A DNA stretch of 64,000 nucleotides from Plasmodium brasilianum (taxonomy: Eukaryota > Apicomplexa > Aconoidasida > Haemosporida > Plasmodiidae). A program made the position numbers and the translations under genes. Shown piece by piece: positions 38,220-51,617 of the stretch. How positions within the stretch are numbered: the first letter of the stretch is position 1; the number at the start of each line of letters is the position of its first letter. The DNA is taken from NCBI RefSeq assembly GCF_023973825.1, contig NC_090120.1:1743501-1807500 (forward strand), read 5' to 3'. The notes below the pieces were generated by a model, which ran no database searches, was not told where the DNA came from, and saw only the letters and a list, made by a program, of their open reading frames with translations.

Positions 38220-38904
38220 TATGTTTATGTACATATATATGTGAGCTCCCCCCTTTGCATTAACAGCTTTGCTCAAAATTGAAAGTTCCTTTAGCATAAA
38301 AATGGAAAATAAAAGAGTGAGGCGAGTATGCAGTATTAACCCTTATTCTCACTTTAAAAATACTAAAAGGCCTTTGACATTTCGATTGATGTCCATAATT
38401 GATATACATTTTATTACATGTCTTAAAAAATTTTCAAACGTTTAAATAAATAACAAGCATGTAAATATGAAAAGGGCTACGATCGTAAACTTTTGTGAAA
38501 TAGATGAATTTTATGTAATGCAGAAAGCTTAATAAGTAAATATACAAAATTGTACATAAATTTTTTTTTTTCTTTTTTTTTTTTTTGTGAAAATTTTCCA
38601 ACTTGTAAAATATTTATTTTTAATAACATAGTAGCAATATGACTCTTTTCTTTTATTAGCTAAAAAGAGGGAGCTTATATGTGAGAATAGCGCCTTTTGT
38701 GTGCCACAAATTAAGGCTTTTTTAAATTCGAAGTTGCCTACATATTCATATGTATTGCATTTACTTATGTACGCGTATGTACATAAATATATGTATATAC
38801 TCATGAACTTCTACTACGTAAGTACGTACATACATTCACTTACATAAATTGGGAAGGGGGAGAGGAAAAAAAAAAAAAAAAGGAAAAGAAGGCCTCTGAC
38901 CCAT
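38220..38904 (-). CDS. Possible multi-exon small gene, unknown; 3' end unresolved
   Basis: Candidate exon 1 (38844-38904, MGQRPSFPF then Phe/Pro/Leu) ends at a consensus GTAAGTG donor. It joins in matching phase to an exon starting after ATATGTAG (about 38734), reading NFEFKKALICGTQKALFSHI and on to about 38560. Further exon-like pieces lie at about 38345-38427 (TCNKMYINYGHQSKCQRPF, donor GTGAGA) and about 38240-38284 (ELSILSKAVNAK). The composition is coding-like, but the later phases can be joined in more than one way. No family recognised. The plus strand at 38301-38445 is also open, so the strand is not certain. Confidence 0.33.
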
Positions 38905-39625
38905 TTTAATACTCGAGGAACGTAGAGTCTTTAAAATGAAAATTGTTTAGATGAATTTTAAATTTTAAGTCGTGCAAGCTGTAACTATATTATTAATACG
39001 TACATGCGCACATACATACATATATGTATACATCCGCTTATTTATGTATATGAATGTAAGTGCAGAAATTTTTTTTTTTTTTTAATTAGTTACGTTTCTT
39101 GAATAGATACATTTATGGGTGTGTTTCCCCACAAAACATTTTTTTAATTCATTAATTTGTTATTTACCGGATTTTCATATTAACCAAGTTCTTTTTATTT
39201 CTTTTTATGCCTTTTTATTCATTTTTCCATCTTTTTGTGCCCATTTGTATTTTTTCATTTTGATTTATTTTCATTAGCATTTTTATTTTCTTTTTCATTT
39301 TCGTTTCATTTCTTTTCACTTTCGTTTCATTTCTTTTCTCTCTATTTATTATTGAATATTCGTTTTGATAGAGTAACTAAAATAAAATTAGGCGCAACGT
39401 AAAGTAGTAGCTTATTCATCTTGGAGGAACATGAACATGTACCAACTATCAAGTAAAAACAAAATGTTATATTGGCATCGCATGCAAAGAATAACTATAG
39501 TGCAGTTTTAAAAAGAATAAAGAATTGTAATTATGTACATATATATTTATACATATATGTATCTATATTTTTTTATGCATATTTTTGTATAGATAATTAA
39601 AGTAAAAATTAAAAAAAAAAATAGC
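38905..39625. other. Intergenic spacer
   Basis: A/T-rich with CATA/TATG microsatellites, poly-T (39069-39082) and TTTCATTTTC words. Presumed 5' region of the UBA-PUB gene. Nothing coding seen. Confidence 0.5.
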
Positions 39626-41266
39626 ATGATGGAAGGAAAAAATAAGGTAAACAAAAATGAGAGTAAAAAAATACAAGTACGTGGATAATAATATTACTCA
39701 TAATAGTTAATTTTGTATATTCATTAGTATACACAAACATGTATGTGTTTTGTTAGCCCATATATATATATATATATTTGACTGCCAACATGTTTCAGCA
39801 GTTTAGATGGAATGCATGATATACACATCATGTTCTTCCTCCTCCTCTTCTAATTATTCCAACTGCAGCTGCTTGAGCAAATGCTTGAATTTGGTTACTC
39901 GAGAGAAATAAGTCTTAAAGTTTTGGAGGCCAGCGGGGCGAAAACAAGTATTGCGAAAAAAAGTGAAGCTCGAAAAAATAAAAAATTAATAAAAGTGAAT
40001 AAAAGCGAAGCTCGAAAAAATAAAAAATTAATAATAGTAAAGAGTGAAAAATAAGGTTTATGGATTGAGGAAAATATGCGCTATTGTACGTACCAGTGTG
40101 TGTGCCATTGCACATATTTATATGTATTCCCAGCACACACCTTTTATACACAATATATAACGAGTTTAATATATATATATATATATATATATGTTTATGC
40201 CATGCTTCATTTGAATAGTTGATGATGCCTTGAATTGGATTGAGCTTACCGAGGATCAGGATATCAGTTGGGACCCTCCCCCAGTAAACACAAATAATGT
40301 AAATGATGATGATAATATAAACAGAGGATCATCAACGAAATTTATAGATGATCCGATGCCCCATAACAGTTCTTATAGCAATAGTGAAAATAAAATAAAA
40401 TTAACACCTGAAGAAGCTCGTAAAAAAGCCTTAGAATTACAAAAAAAAATACGTGAAAAGAAATTATTGAAAGAGAAAGAAGAAGAATTGCAAAAAGAGA
40501 AAAATCGAATTGCTATGGCAAAAGAAGTGCAAAAAAGGAGAGAACAATTAGAAGAATATGAAAGAAAAAAATATATAGAAAATTTAGAAAAAGAAAAAAA
40601 TGAGCATAAAAAAGAAAAAGAGAAACAACTCGAATTGTTAAGAAGAGAATATGAAGCTAAGTTTGGTATTGCTTATAAACAAGAAAGTGAAAAAAAAAAT
40701 ATCCAAGATCTAACGGAAAATGAGAAAAGAGAAGAAATTGCTATTTTACTTAATAATTTAAAAAATAAAAATAAAGACAAAAAAAAAGAGTTCATAAGCT
40801 CTTTAAATATTCTAAAAACTTATTTTACTAATATAAAAGATAACATTTTGGAAAAAAAATTTCAAAAAATTAAAAAGGAAAATAAAATTTTTGTTGAAAA
40901 AATTAAAATATACGAAGAAATGCTCAGTATTTTTTTGCTAGTTGGCTTTGAGGACACAGGTTAGTGCTGAAAAAAAGGAGGCGTACGTGTGTAAATTATA
41001 TCTACGCACGTAATTATGTGCATTTGTGCATATGCGTTTATGTGCACATATGTGTATAATAATATACATATTATACATGCGTGCTTGCATACATACGTGC
41101 TTACGTATATACGCACATACAACGCATTTATTTACAAGCGCACCCATCCAATTTCTTTTTTCCCTATGCAGGCGAATTTTATGTTATTAAGAATTATCCT
41201 AACACATATTTACTTTCATCAGCTGTCAAGTTTATTGATCTAGTAATTAAAGCATTAGATACATAG
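39626..41266 (+). CDS. UBA- and PUB-domain protein (predicted Cdc48/p97 cofactor), four exons
   Basis: Exons 39626-39676, 39869-39947, 40219-40959 and 41172-41266 have GT..AG introns and consistent phases, giving 321 residues. Exon 2 encodes a UBA domain (residues about 18-43: LLEQMLEFGYSREISLKVLE), exon 3 a linker with ELTEDQDISWDPPP and a long charged coiled coil (about 95-200, KALELQKKIREKKLLKEKEE). The C-terminus is a PUB/PUG domain (about 225-318; LSIFLLVGFEDTG continues across the last splice into EFYVIKNYPNTYLL). UBA domains bind ubiquitin. PUB domains bind the C-terminal tail of the Cdc48/p97 AAA ATPase. The protein is therefore expected to link ubiquitylated clients to Cdc48, in ER-associated degradation or the apicoplast-type Cdc48 pathway. 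The domain order differs from human UBXN6 and PNGase, and no UBX or transglutaminase domain is present. Confidence 0.85.
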
Positions 41267-41786
41267 AGAGCAGAAATGTATTATTCAATGGACATAAAAA
41301 AAAAAAAAAGAAGAAATGCATGCAGTGGGTAGGCAGCATTCAAAGTTTAATAATAAGGAACGGGGTGATAATAAATATAGAGTGCTGGACGAATAATGGA
41401 AGAACAAAAGTTGAAAAAAGGATGGGAAAAAAAAAGCAATAAAAGGGGTAAAAAAGGGCTGGTGAAAAATTAACAATATGAAATATGTTCCACCAAGAAT
41501 TATAATAAAGATTAAAAAAAAATAATTAGCACATATTATTTAATTAGATTTAATCTAACACTTTAAAAATTGACGAAAAATCAATGAGATCTGCTGCGGT
41601 GTGTACGCGTAAGTACGTACACAAATACCTACATATAAAAATATATCTACGTTAATGCTCTAAAACACGTATGCATAGATAATACATATATGTATATCTA
41701 CGCTTACGCCTATGTGTGTGCGCGAAACGTATAACTCATGGCTCATTTGTTGGTATACTCATTATTCATGTTATGTTTATTTCTCT
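41267..41786. other. Short convergent intergenic spacer
   Basis: Between the stop of the UBA-PUB gene (+) and the end of a minus-strand gene. It is purine-rich after 41300, with nothing coding evident. Should contain both 3' UTRs. Confidence 0.45.
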
Positions 41787-42125
41787 TTAATACAGAGTAC
41801 GGTTAAGAGGCGTGTAAACCCATGATACCAATAGGACATGTGTTAGGAAATGAAAAAAATAGATATTTTCACTTTGGAAAAAAAAAAAAATTTTGGAGTA
41901 TAATTTGAAATAAATGTATAACAGCTCTTTTTTATTTTTATAACTAAAAGAATTGTACGCTTCTACTAAGCAAACATTCATATCCTTTTTGAATTGTATA
42001 ACTTTTTGATATGTCATATATTTTAAGTTTCTTATATCCGTTATGTTGTTTCTCTGTAAAAAAGGAAAAGCGGGGTGGGCGTATGGACAGTGCACATATC
42101 AATAGGTGCACACACACATATATAA

Positions 42126-42169
<44 letters not shown>

Positions 42170-43050
42170 GCATACTTCGTACGTGTACAATATACACGTA
42201 TACAAACAAATGTACATATGCAAAAAAGCTTATTCGCGCCATTCTGAGTACATAAAACGTGCATCGTGCACAGCGTACAAGTGCAAACAATGCCTGCACA
42301 GTTAGTTGTTTTCTTTTCTTACAATAAATAGGCAATTTAATTTCTTCTTTATATGCAAAAACTTATAGTTATGTAAAAAAAAAATTGCTCTTTTCAAATA
42401 ATAAAAAGAGGCATTTTTTCGGTGAACCAGTTTATCTTCATAGTTATTTTTACCTACAAAAAGGGGATGGGCAAAGAAAATACGCATGAACAAGAGTATA
42501 TATAAATATATACATATACATATATGTATGTGTACATATTCTACACAGTTATATATCTACAAAGTGTAAAGATACATTTCATTTCAATTTAGAAGTTATA
42601 TGTGCGTTTAAGTAGATTATTTATTATTTTGTTCTAGCTTGAATGTGCAAGCTGTTCGTTTAACATTTCGCATTTTTTTGGAGTCTCTTTTCACACATAT
42701 TACACGTATGGCATATATCGCACTTAACACTCTCATTTATTAATTTTCACTCATTTTTTTTCTCATATTTTATTATAAATATTAATTTTTTTTTATATAT
42801 TGGCGTTTATTTGAGTATTACTGATGATGCTGAACTTGATGAGCTTGTATAACAGATTTTCTTGAAGCAAATTATTTTTATTTAAAATTTGATTGCACTG
42901 TTTAATAATTTTTTCGTTATTTAAAAATTTGGAGTATTTATTTTTTAGAAATTTAAAAAAGAATTTTATCCAAGTTATACAAAGAATAATAATAAAAAAG
43001 GAGTAAACACATGTATAGGTATCTTTACGAATTAAGTATAGGATATTCAT
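41787..43050 (-). CDS. Predicted three-exon protein, unknown, one N-terminal hydrophobic segment
   Basis: Exon 1 42822-43050, exon 2 42323-42453 and exon 3 41787-42053 have GT..AG introns and matching phases, giving 208 residues. The N-terminus (MNILYLIRKDTYTCVYSFFIIILCITWIKFFF region) carries a hydrophobic segment at about residues 13-32, probably a membrane anchor. Exon 2 includes NYEDKLVHRKNASFYYLKRA, and exon 3 begins RNNITDIRNLKYMTYQKVIQ and is helical and basic, then becomes very hydrophobic (FFFFFQSENIYFFHFL). The last part could be intron or UTR, as an alternative frame of exon 3 also ends naturally at 41944. No family recognised. The intron between exons 2 and 3 contains a TA microsatellite. 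Confidence 0.5.
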
Positions 43051-43484
43051 TAGTACTACTGTTCTGTTTTTTAAATAAAGTGGAGGAGATTATTTCATGT
43101 TTTGTAAAAACTGTTTTACATGTACGACAGTTTGTTCTCTTCATATATGGTATGCATATTACTTATAAATATATGTAGTAGGCGGGTGTATATATACATA
43201 TTTTATATGCATAAAGCCATACATACACAATATATGCACCCCTATATATATTTATTTATTAAATAATTATACATAAATATATATATATTTTTTTTCATCT
43301 ATGTTAATATATATCTATACAAACAACATGTTATTATAAAGTTACTGTTCTCTAGCATCCGCGTTAACATACACTTGTGCGAGCCATGGTACATCGTATA
43401 TATAACAAGTATACACATAAAAATGTATATATATGTATATATAAATGCATAAACAACATACGTACAGCATATACATATGCATGT

Positions 43485-43518
<34 letters not shown>

Positions 43519-45617
43519 CAATTATACTTAAAAAATTACAATCACAAAAATGTAGGTAAAATGGTAATAAAAAAAAAAACAAAATAAAATAAAAAAAAAG
43601 AATTAAAAAGGATAAAAATATGTAAAAAAACAATCATCAAATGTGCTTTTTTTCATTTTCATTTTTGTAAAACATAATAAGGGTTTTTTTTTCCTTAATT
43701 TTAAAATATTACAAATATATATAAATAATATTTATTATATACAATAATACAGTATAAATTATTTTTTTTATTTTATATATATAATAATATTCTATATAAA
43801 TATATTCATTTTCTTCGTACTTTTTTTCTTTTTCCTTATTTTGACAGTTTTCGGTTTTGTATTATGGTTTTTTTTTTTTTTGTTTATTTTATTTTTACCT
43901 CTTTCTATTTTTACATACAATTTAAAATTTTTTTTTACATATTTTCTACATTTTTTATTTTTTGAATTTTAACTCTTATTACCTCTTACGTTCTGATTTT
44001 TTTTTTTTTTAATTTTAATCCTATCTTCTTTATGAACCCATTTATTTTTCAAATATTTTTATATTTTTTTTTTTTTGTAGCATGCTATATTATTTATGAG
44101 GCTCGATAAAAAAGAAATTAAAAAAATGAGCAAAATGGCAAAATAACAGAATAACAAAATAAAATATCAGAATAACATGATAGCAAAATAAAGTTATTTT
44201 TTAACATATAATTTAAAAACAAATAATATTATAATTGAAAGATAAATTATTTACATTTTTTTACATATGATTAGAATAGAAGATGTGAATGCATAAACTT
44301 TTTTTTAAAACGTTTAATAACAATTCAAAAAATTATAGTATTTAAAATTGTATATATATTATATTGGTATATATAATAGCCGTAGTGGTGCTCTTATATA
44401 TTATGTATGTTTATAATAAGTTAACAACGAAATATATAATATTTATTTATTTGCCTATTTGCTACCACCTATTTTATTTTACCCATTTTAAGGAGTGATG
44501 TAAATATACGTAAATACATATATATATATATATATATACATATAATACATGATAGAATATTTGTTGTACATTCATTATATAATAAGTGTCAAGATGAAAT
44601 TTAATAGACTATTTCACTTCTTTTCAAGTAAAACAAAATGTGAAGAGTGGATGAACGATTTTTTTTTTTGTTTTTTTTAAATTCTTGAAATTTAAAATTT
44701 TTAAAAATGTAAATTTACGGCTAATATATTTATATAAAGTCATGAGAATTTTTTTTAATATATATTTGTTCATCTTTTAGTTTCGCGTAACAAAACTCAA
44801 AAAGTTTAATTGTACACTTTAAAAAGAAAGAGAACCTTTGCATGTATAGTTGTTAGACTGCAATTTTTTTATTCATTTGTTGATACAATCCTCATATATT
44901 GAAAAAAAGAAAAATACAAATTTTTTTTTTTAAATTTTCTTGATTTTTATTTGAAAATAGTTCATTTAAGAATAGACGACTGTATTGGGCATGTTTTCAT
45001 TAATGCTTCTTTTCCTTTCAAATATGACTCAACTGTTTTATACAATTTTGTATAATAACAGGGAAACCTTTCATTCATAACAGCTTTTCGCGCATATAAT
45101 TTTATCTTTCCTGCTTAAGGGGATGTAAATATATGTACTAAACTAAAATATAAACTTATATATTCCTTCAAGTAACCTAACTAAATACATTTTCATAATT
45201 TTAATATTAAAAAGGGGAAAGGGGATCTCACTCCTTTTTTTTTTGTGTAGTTTTAACTGTTATGTTGAAATAAACTTCAGATAGGGTTTTAAAAAATATG
45301 ATTCTTCGAATAGCAATTTCCTTTTATTGCATAATGTGGAACTATGTAGATTATTTTATACATATACACATTCATATATATATATATATGTACATTTTTT
45401 TTTTTTTATAAAAAAAAGAAAAATAATAACAATATTTTTCTATATGTACAGTAATTTTTAGCTCAAATTAAAAGCAATATTTTTCGACTTTTCAACTATC
45501 TTTACTACCTAACAAAAAGTAATACTAAATTAAAAGGCGGAATACTGAAAAGAATTTAATAGTACACAAATACGCTCTTTAGCGGGGTTTATGTTCGTAC
45601 GTATGTACCAATGTATG

Positions 45618-45661
<44 letters not shown>

Positions 45662-46496
45662 CATACATATATTTATGAACAGTCATACAAAGAAAAAAAA
45701 AATAGTTCACTCCATACTTATTACATAAAACTTCACCTTCTACAATTGTACATTCATCGTATTGTTATTTCTTTTATATGCAGTAGCATAAATTTTTTAC
45801 TTTAAAATAGTGGTCAAAAAGTAGAACATACATATAGCTATTTTTGCATTTTTTTTTTTTTTTATTTTATGAACAATTTTTGGATAATTTTAGACAAAAA
45901 AAAAAAAAATAAAAATAATAAAAAAATGAATACTCTCACCTTACGAAAATACAATTGTTTATTATTTTTTTTACCTGAATTGTTAAGAAAAAATAGAAAG
46001 CCAATTTAGGAGCTTCAATTCGCCAAGTTAAGCCTTGCATATATGTGCCTGCGCAGTGCATTTATATTTATGTATATAAGTATGTGCACATGCACACACA
46101 CGCACACGTACATATATATTATATGTATATACATATATATTATATGTATATACATATATATTATATATATATACATTTATATGTGTGTATGATATGTATG
46201 TGTGTATGATATGTATGCGTGTATGATATGTATGTGTGTATGATATGCATGTGTGTATGATATGTATGTGTTTATGGTATATATGTGTGTGTTATTTGCT
46301 TGTATGTGTACGTACAAATGTGCATGAACCTTTGTTCTCTTAACCGTAAACTTCAGTGCAGACTGTTCACTGATTTAAAAAAAGACAGTTACAAAATATT
46401 CATTATGCCCATTGGGAACACCATAAATTACCTTGCCCTGTTCATGTAAATTTTTACAACATTTAATGACTTTACTTGGCTATTCGTGTGTGAAGG
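43051..46496. other. Long gene-poor region
   Basis: About 3.4 kb without a supportable gene. A/T-rich with many poly-A/T tracts, TA runs (43487-43514, 44518-44538, 45622-45656) and a TATGTGTGTATGATATG-type minisatellite (46178-46290). It lies between a minus-strand gene and a plus-strand gene, so it should hold both promoters. Confidence 0.55.
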
Positions 46497-47442
46497 ATGG
46501 AAAAACAAATAGACAACGATCTTATATACAATTCTTATGAAGAATATATTAGAAAAAGGATTACACCAACAGACTTGTTTTACATTGAAGATGTAATTAT
46601 GAACATAAAAAAAAAAAAATAAGGCACAACACTTTACTGAATTTGTTATTTTTTGAAGGCGCCGAAAAAAGAAAAAAAGAAATAAACTAACATATAAATA
46701 CATATATATGTGTATGACTACATTTAAACTGTACTTTCAATTTCCTTCCCTACCTTTTCTCTTTTATCTTCCTCTTTTTAAGGAAGAGCTTGTGTTTGAA
46801 ATATTCTCATTAGGACTGAAAAGCAGAGGAGTGCTAAGTTTAGAAGATTTTAACAGCACTTATAAAAAAAAAAAAAGAAATGAAAAAAAGCCAGTCAAAG
46901 AAGAAAATAAAGAAAACATACTATACGATATTAATTTATTGTACAGTAATACAAAAGATTTCTTTTTTACAATGAATTATCATTTACACTTTTGCAAAGA
47001 AAATAAAATAAGCACAATTCTGTTTATTCGTTATGTGAATAAACAGAAATATGAAATAAGTTCTTATATAGATATTAACATGGAAAAAGTTCGAGATAAA
47101 ATAAATCGAAAAAAGTATATTTATGCAAGCAAAAAAGATTTATCTTACTATAACTGGCATAATAATTATACATGTACAAACAGTAGTGAAAACTATGAAA
47201 TAGTAATAAATAAAAAAATCGGTCTTATATTTAAACATATTCATACGAATAAATATTTTATATTGAGTTCAAATAAAGAGCTAAAAATAAAATTAAGCGA
47301 TAATATATATAAAGATCATAGCTCAAAAACTAATATTGTTGATGGAAAAGAAGAAATGATAAAATTATGCCACGATATTAAAAGGATGGAAGTAAATGAT
47401 TCCAATTATTTGCAATGTGTACTTTATACACTACACTTGTAA
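46497..47442 (+). CDS. CFAP299: CFAP299-like cilia/flagella-associated protein, two exons
   Basis: Exon 1 46497-46592 and exon 2 46783-47442 join in phase 0 (donor GTAATT, acceptor TTTTTAAG), giving 251 residues, close to the ~230 of animal CFAP299. The junction rebuilds the family's N-terminal signature: YEEYIRKRITPTDLFYIED then EELVFEIFSLGLKSRGVLSL. The rest is Lys/Asn-rich and diverged. CFAP299 (C4orf22, DUF4464) is a conserved protein of motile-cilium organisms whose precise role is not well defined. In Plasmodium the only flagellated stage is the male gamete, so expression in male gametocytes is expected. A PIH1-domain gene lies just downstream on the same strand. Confidence 0.78.
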
Positions 47443-48332
47443 GAAATTTCTTTTTTAACAAGTCTTTTTTTTTTTTTTTTTTTTTTTTCCCTCCCCCCGG
47501 CACATTTTATTAATCTATCCTTCTGAGGAATTTTCGCTTAAGACCTTAATAACTTGTATTATTTCGTACTTCCTCTCTTTTTTTCATTTTTTTTTTTTTA
47601 GTGTAGCTTAATTTCCTTACACATGAACTTACATAAATGACAGAACAAGCTATTTCACAGTCTTCATTAAAAAATACTTGGAAAAATAAAAGGAGAAGTT
47701 TTAAAAAGATTCCTACTATTTTTCCTTAAGAAAAGAGAAAAAGCGAAAAAACGAAAACGTCAAAAAATATTATTACTGTGCCTGCATTTTTTCCCGAACA
47801 AGCAAAATAAAAATATAAATTAAAGGAAAAAAAAAAAAAAAAAATGTAAAACAAAATAAAGCAAAATATAAAACGTACTAAAGCAAAATATAAAACGTAC
47901 TAAAGCAAAATATAAAGCGTACTAAAGCAAAATATAAAACGTACTAAAGCAAAATATAAAACGTACTAAAGCAAAATATAAAACATAATATAAAACAAAA
48001 CAAAAAATATAATTTACGGATTAGTAAAAAGACCCAAAATAGTATAGAACACCAAAGAGCTTATGGAGAATAAGATAAGGTACACTTCTGTAGTGTACAC
48101 GGTTTGACATAGTGTGTTGTCGGTCTCCTCTTTCTGATAAAAAAAAAAATAAACAAACAAACAAATACGCAATCGGTAGAACTTGCAGTGTTATGCATAA
48201 AATATTTCATAGGTCCATATTAATATACATGTAAGCGCATTTACATACATGTACATATAGACGAATACCCCCGTATTGTTCATACCCGTAAGCGCCAATG
48301 TGTGTGCGAAGAAAGTCTATTTTTTCAAAACC
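47443..48332. other. Intergenic spacer with 22-bp array
   Basis: Contains a poly-T tract (47466-47488), poly-A (47828-47844), and a 22-bp tandem repeat at 47862-47990. Presumed 3' region of the CFAP299-like gene and promoter of the PIH1 gene. Confidence 0.5.
47862..47990. repeat. 22-bp tandem repeat
   Basis: About six copies of AAAACGTACTAAAGCAAAAT plus AT, with one A-to-G variant copy. Non-coding. Confidence 0.9.
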
Positions 48333-50737
48333 ATGGAAGATATAAAAATTAGTTATGAAGAAAAGGAAAAATTCCACAAAGCATTTAGGCAGCATGAGTT
48401 TCGAATGCTATTTGATGAATATTTTGATGAAATATCTGATAAAAAATACAGAAAAGAAAAAGAGGATTATTTGTTAAGTTTATATTTTAAGGGGGAATTA
48501 AAAAAAGATCAAATTTTGATTAAACCAATTGAAGCATTTTGTGTTAAAACAAAAATTTTGTATTCTAACCACACTAACCAAAGACTTTTTTTAAATATCT
48601 GCTCTCATGAAGGTATTCATAGTATTTCTTTTGGGGATATTTCCAGGGGGGAGGTGAACATTCCTTACTCCCTTTCTCAAATTAGGCCTGACAAACAAGG
48701 TAAAAAAAAAAAAAAAAAGGCAGCAAAAAAGGGCAGCCAAAGAGCACCTGAAAAAGATGATCAAAATGTAGTAAAACGATTGTGTGCGGGGGAGATGAAT
48801 ATGCATGAACGTGTCCATGTAAGTATATACATATATGTGTATGTATATATATGTTTATGTATGTATGTATATACATATATATGTATATACGTAACGAAGT
48901 GTACACGATGTTCCCCATTTTTTACACACACACCCCGGTTTAAGGAAACAACGTGTGCTGCTTAACGATAGATTGTTGTGTTAACCCGTTAACGGTGAAT
49001 GTAACTAGAAACTACAATGAAATTTTAAATTTTTTGCTGGAAGATGTGTGTGTAAATATTGAAAAAAATATCATGAAGGATAAGGAAAAGATTTGTCGAG
49101 ATTTTAAAGTTTCAAGTGATATGAAATGTAAAGGTGATAAGCCTTTTTTACTATGTATAAATAAAAGTGTTATTAAAAAAAATATATTAATAGAAGAAGA
49201 GAAGAAATTGGAAAACATGAAAAAAGAATTCGAAGAAAAGAATACAGCTATATCACCAAATGATGTGGACAAAATTTTACAGAAAAGTAAAGTAGAGACA
49301 GAAATAAGAAAGAATGAAGAAAACGAACTTGACAATTCAGATATGCAAGAATTGAACACGAGAAGTATTGAAGTAGGAAAGGTAGAAATACAAAGGGAAA
49401 AAAAAAAATATTTTATTTATCATCAAGGTACAATGAATACGTCTTCTTTCTTTAAATTAAAAGAGAACAAACAAATTTCTCTTAATTTACCTAGTAAAAT
49501 AAAAGTTTTAATATGTACAGATAATTATGTTAAGAAAAATGATATAAATATAAGAATCGAAAAGAAGATACTTCAAGTGAAATTTGATAACTCAGAAGAG
49601 GAAGATGTAATTGTCCATTTGCCATATCCTTGTAATGGGAAAGACTATGTGTGTGTTTTAAAAAAAGATAAAAAGAAAATAGAAATATATTTAAAATTGT
49701 GCGAAGAGTTTCTAAAGGAGTATGCTGACAGCATATATGAAAAGTATTACCATAATAAGAGGGTTGATGATAGCATTGACTCGTTGAACTACATTGACGA
49801 TATAGTGGATAGTTACCAAAAAGGGAAAGACAAAGTAGATGAAGAGGTGAATGAGGGGGCAGAAGAAGAGGATGAGAAGGAAGAGGCGAATAGGAAGGTA
49901 AAAGAGGAGGATGAAAAGGAAGAGGCGAATAGGGGGGTAGAAGAAGAGGCTAGAAAGGAAGGGACGAATAGGAAGGTAGAAGAAGAGGCGAATAAGGGGG
50001 CAGAAAAAGATGGATTAACAAAAGAAGCTGAAGTTCAAGGAGGAAGCGAAGAAATACAAAACAATAAAAACCTTAACGAAGAAACGTCCAAAAGTTGTAG
50101 TTCTTCAAAAATTAAAAAAAATGATATGGAATTTCCGCCTGTTGTGCCAGAATATAGTGAAAGTGTACCTATACAAGAATTAATAAAAAATAAATCTGAA
50201 AAAATGTTAGATAGTTCTTTTAGTTTCAATGATAAGAATAATTTTTTAAATTGTGACATATCAACGAAGCTAAAATTTGGCTTTCTTGATGATTCCAAAT
50301 GCGCAGAGATGAGTGAAAAAGGTGTAGAGGAAGACACAAGGGGCGGTATAAGTCAAAGTTGCAAAATTAGAGATATCGATTTAGAAGGACTTAAAAAGGA
50401 AGACCTTAATTGCACAATAAAGAGAAATAATAATATGTTAAATAATGGAGGAAATACTTTTCCTAATGGTATAAAGATAGAGATGGTAAATGATGAAGCC
50501 GATTTATTTAATAACGATCAAGTTGCTGAAAAGAGTTCAGCATTGTCGCATGAACATGCAGATAAAAATATAGGAAGTGAATTTAACAAGCTGAGCAAAC
50601 TTAGAAAAAAAAAAAGTCAGATTTCAGGATGTCCTTCTACTCTTAATGATAGTGAATATTTGAAAGATATTGATATGTATGAACATGCAGAAAAGGGAGT
50701 TATCTTTTCTTGCATGTTATGGACTGCATACATATAA
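48333..50737 (+). CDS. PIH1-domain protein (kintoun/PIH1D-like axonemal dynein assembly factor), two exons
   Basis: Exon 1 48333-48699 and exon 2 48945-50737 join inside a Gly codon, giving 719 residues. The splice is supported because it restores the PIH1 domain: NQRLFLNICSHEGI and IPYSLSQIRPDKQG in exon 1 continue as NNVCCLTIDCCVNP and the FLLEDVCVNIEKN helix in exon 2 (domain about 40-165). A CS-like beta-sandwich follows (about 275-370: YFIYHQGTMNTSSFF, LPSKIKVLICTDNY, VIVHLPYPCNGKDY). The centre has Glu/Lys repeats (EEANRKV type) and the C-terminus is polar. PIH proteins are HSP90/R2TP co-chaperones; DNAAF2/kintoun and PIH1D3 assemble axonemal dyneins. The length and domain order fit a kintoun-type protein, but PIH1D1-type R2TP function cannot be excluded. 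The exact 3' end may involve another exon after 50833. Confidence 0.82.
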
Positions 50738-51352
50738 AAAGGAAGAACGGTAAAATGGCAAAAGCGTCATGAAAAAGACATGAAAAAAATTCTGAACGTT
50801 CATAATTTTTTTTTTTTTTTCCTTTTTTAAATAGGTATTTGGAATTTTTCTCCCTTTCAATGTGGGATATTGGCTATGCAAGGAAGGTGAGAATTTCCTC
50901 ATGTATTTTGTAGCTTGTATATATGTTCATACGTACTTGTGTGCATATATAAACACAATTGCTTATTTACAAACATATCAATCTTTGCAGTGTCTCAGTA
51001 AATTTTAAATGGGCAGAAAAAGCTCAATGGAAGAAAAAAGAGAGGGGGGAACTTATTTCCTCCCTCCGTCTTAACACAGAAATTGCCTATTTTTACACGT
51101 TATGATTATTTTACAAGATGGCAAAGAAAAAAAAAAAAAAAAAAATAAAGGTAAAAATAAACATATAAAATAAAAGTAAAAAAAAATAAATATATAAAAT
51201 AAAAGTAAAAAAAAATAAATATATAAAATAAAAGTAAAAAAAAATAAATATATAATAATAGCATACATCTTTTTATGGTTATATTGTTGAAAACCATTTT
51301 AACTTCTTCATGTGCATAAAATGTATACGAGTTTTTTTTAATTTAGTACTTT

Positions 51353-51390
<38 letters not shown>

Positions 51391-51617
51391 AGTATATATG
51401 CACGTGTGCTTATGCATAGATAGTTGTCTTAAATATATGCAGTTAATTCTCTAAAAAAAGAACAAAAAAAGGGCATTTCCACTGCAATGCACATTGTGTG
51501 GAGTTGAGTTATACGCTCAGGAGAAACTTGTACTTTAAATTTAAGTTGATAATAAAAACGATTTCGCAAAAAAAAAAAAAAAAAAAAATGATTACTACCA
51601 CATGTCCCCATTGCCAG
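50738..51617. other. Convergent intergenic spacer
   Basis: Between the PIH1 gene (+) and proteasome beta-1 (-). Contains a 29-bp A/T tandem repeat (51147-51255) and TA runs (51356-51390). An open segment after TTAAATAG at 50834-50887 could be an extra PIH1 exon. Nothing else coding. Confidence 0.5.
51147..51255. repeat. 29-bp A/T-rich tandem repeat
   Basis: Nearly four copies of a 29-bp unit. The G of AAAGTAAAA recurs at 51176, 51205 and 51234. Confidence 0.88.

Noticed and set aside
37934..38282. Several 60-110 codon frames on both strands
   Set aside because: Produced by GTACGTTTGT and GTGTGCGTATGTTTATAT minisatellites.
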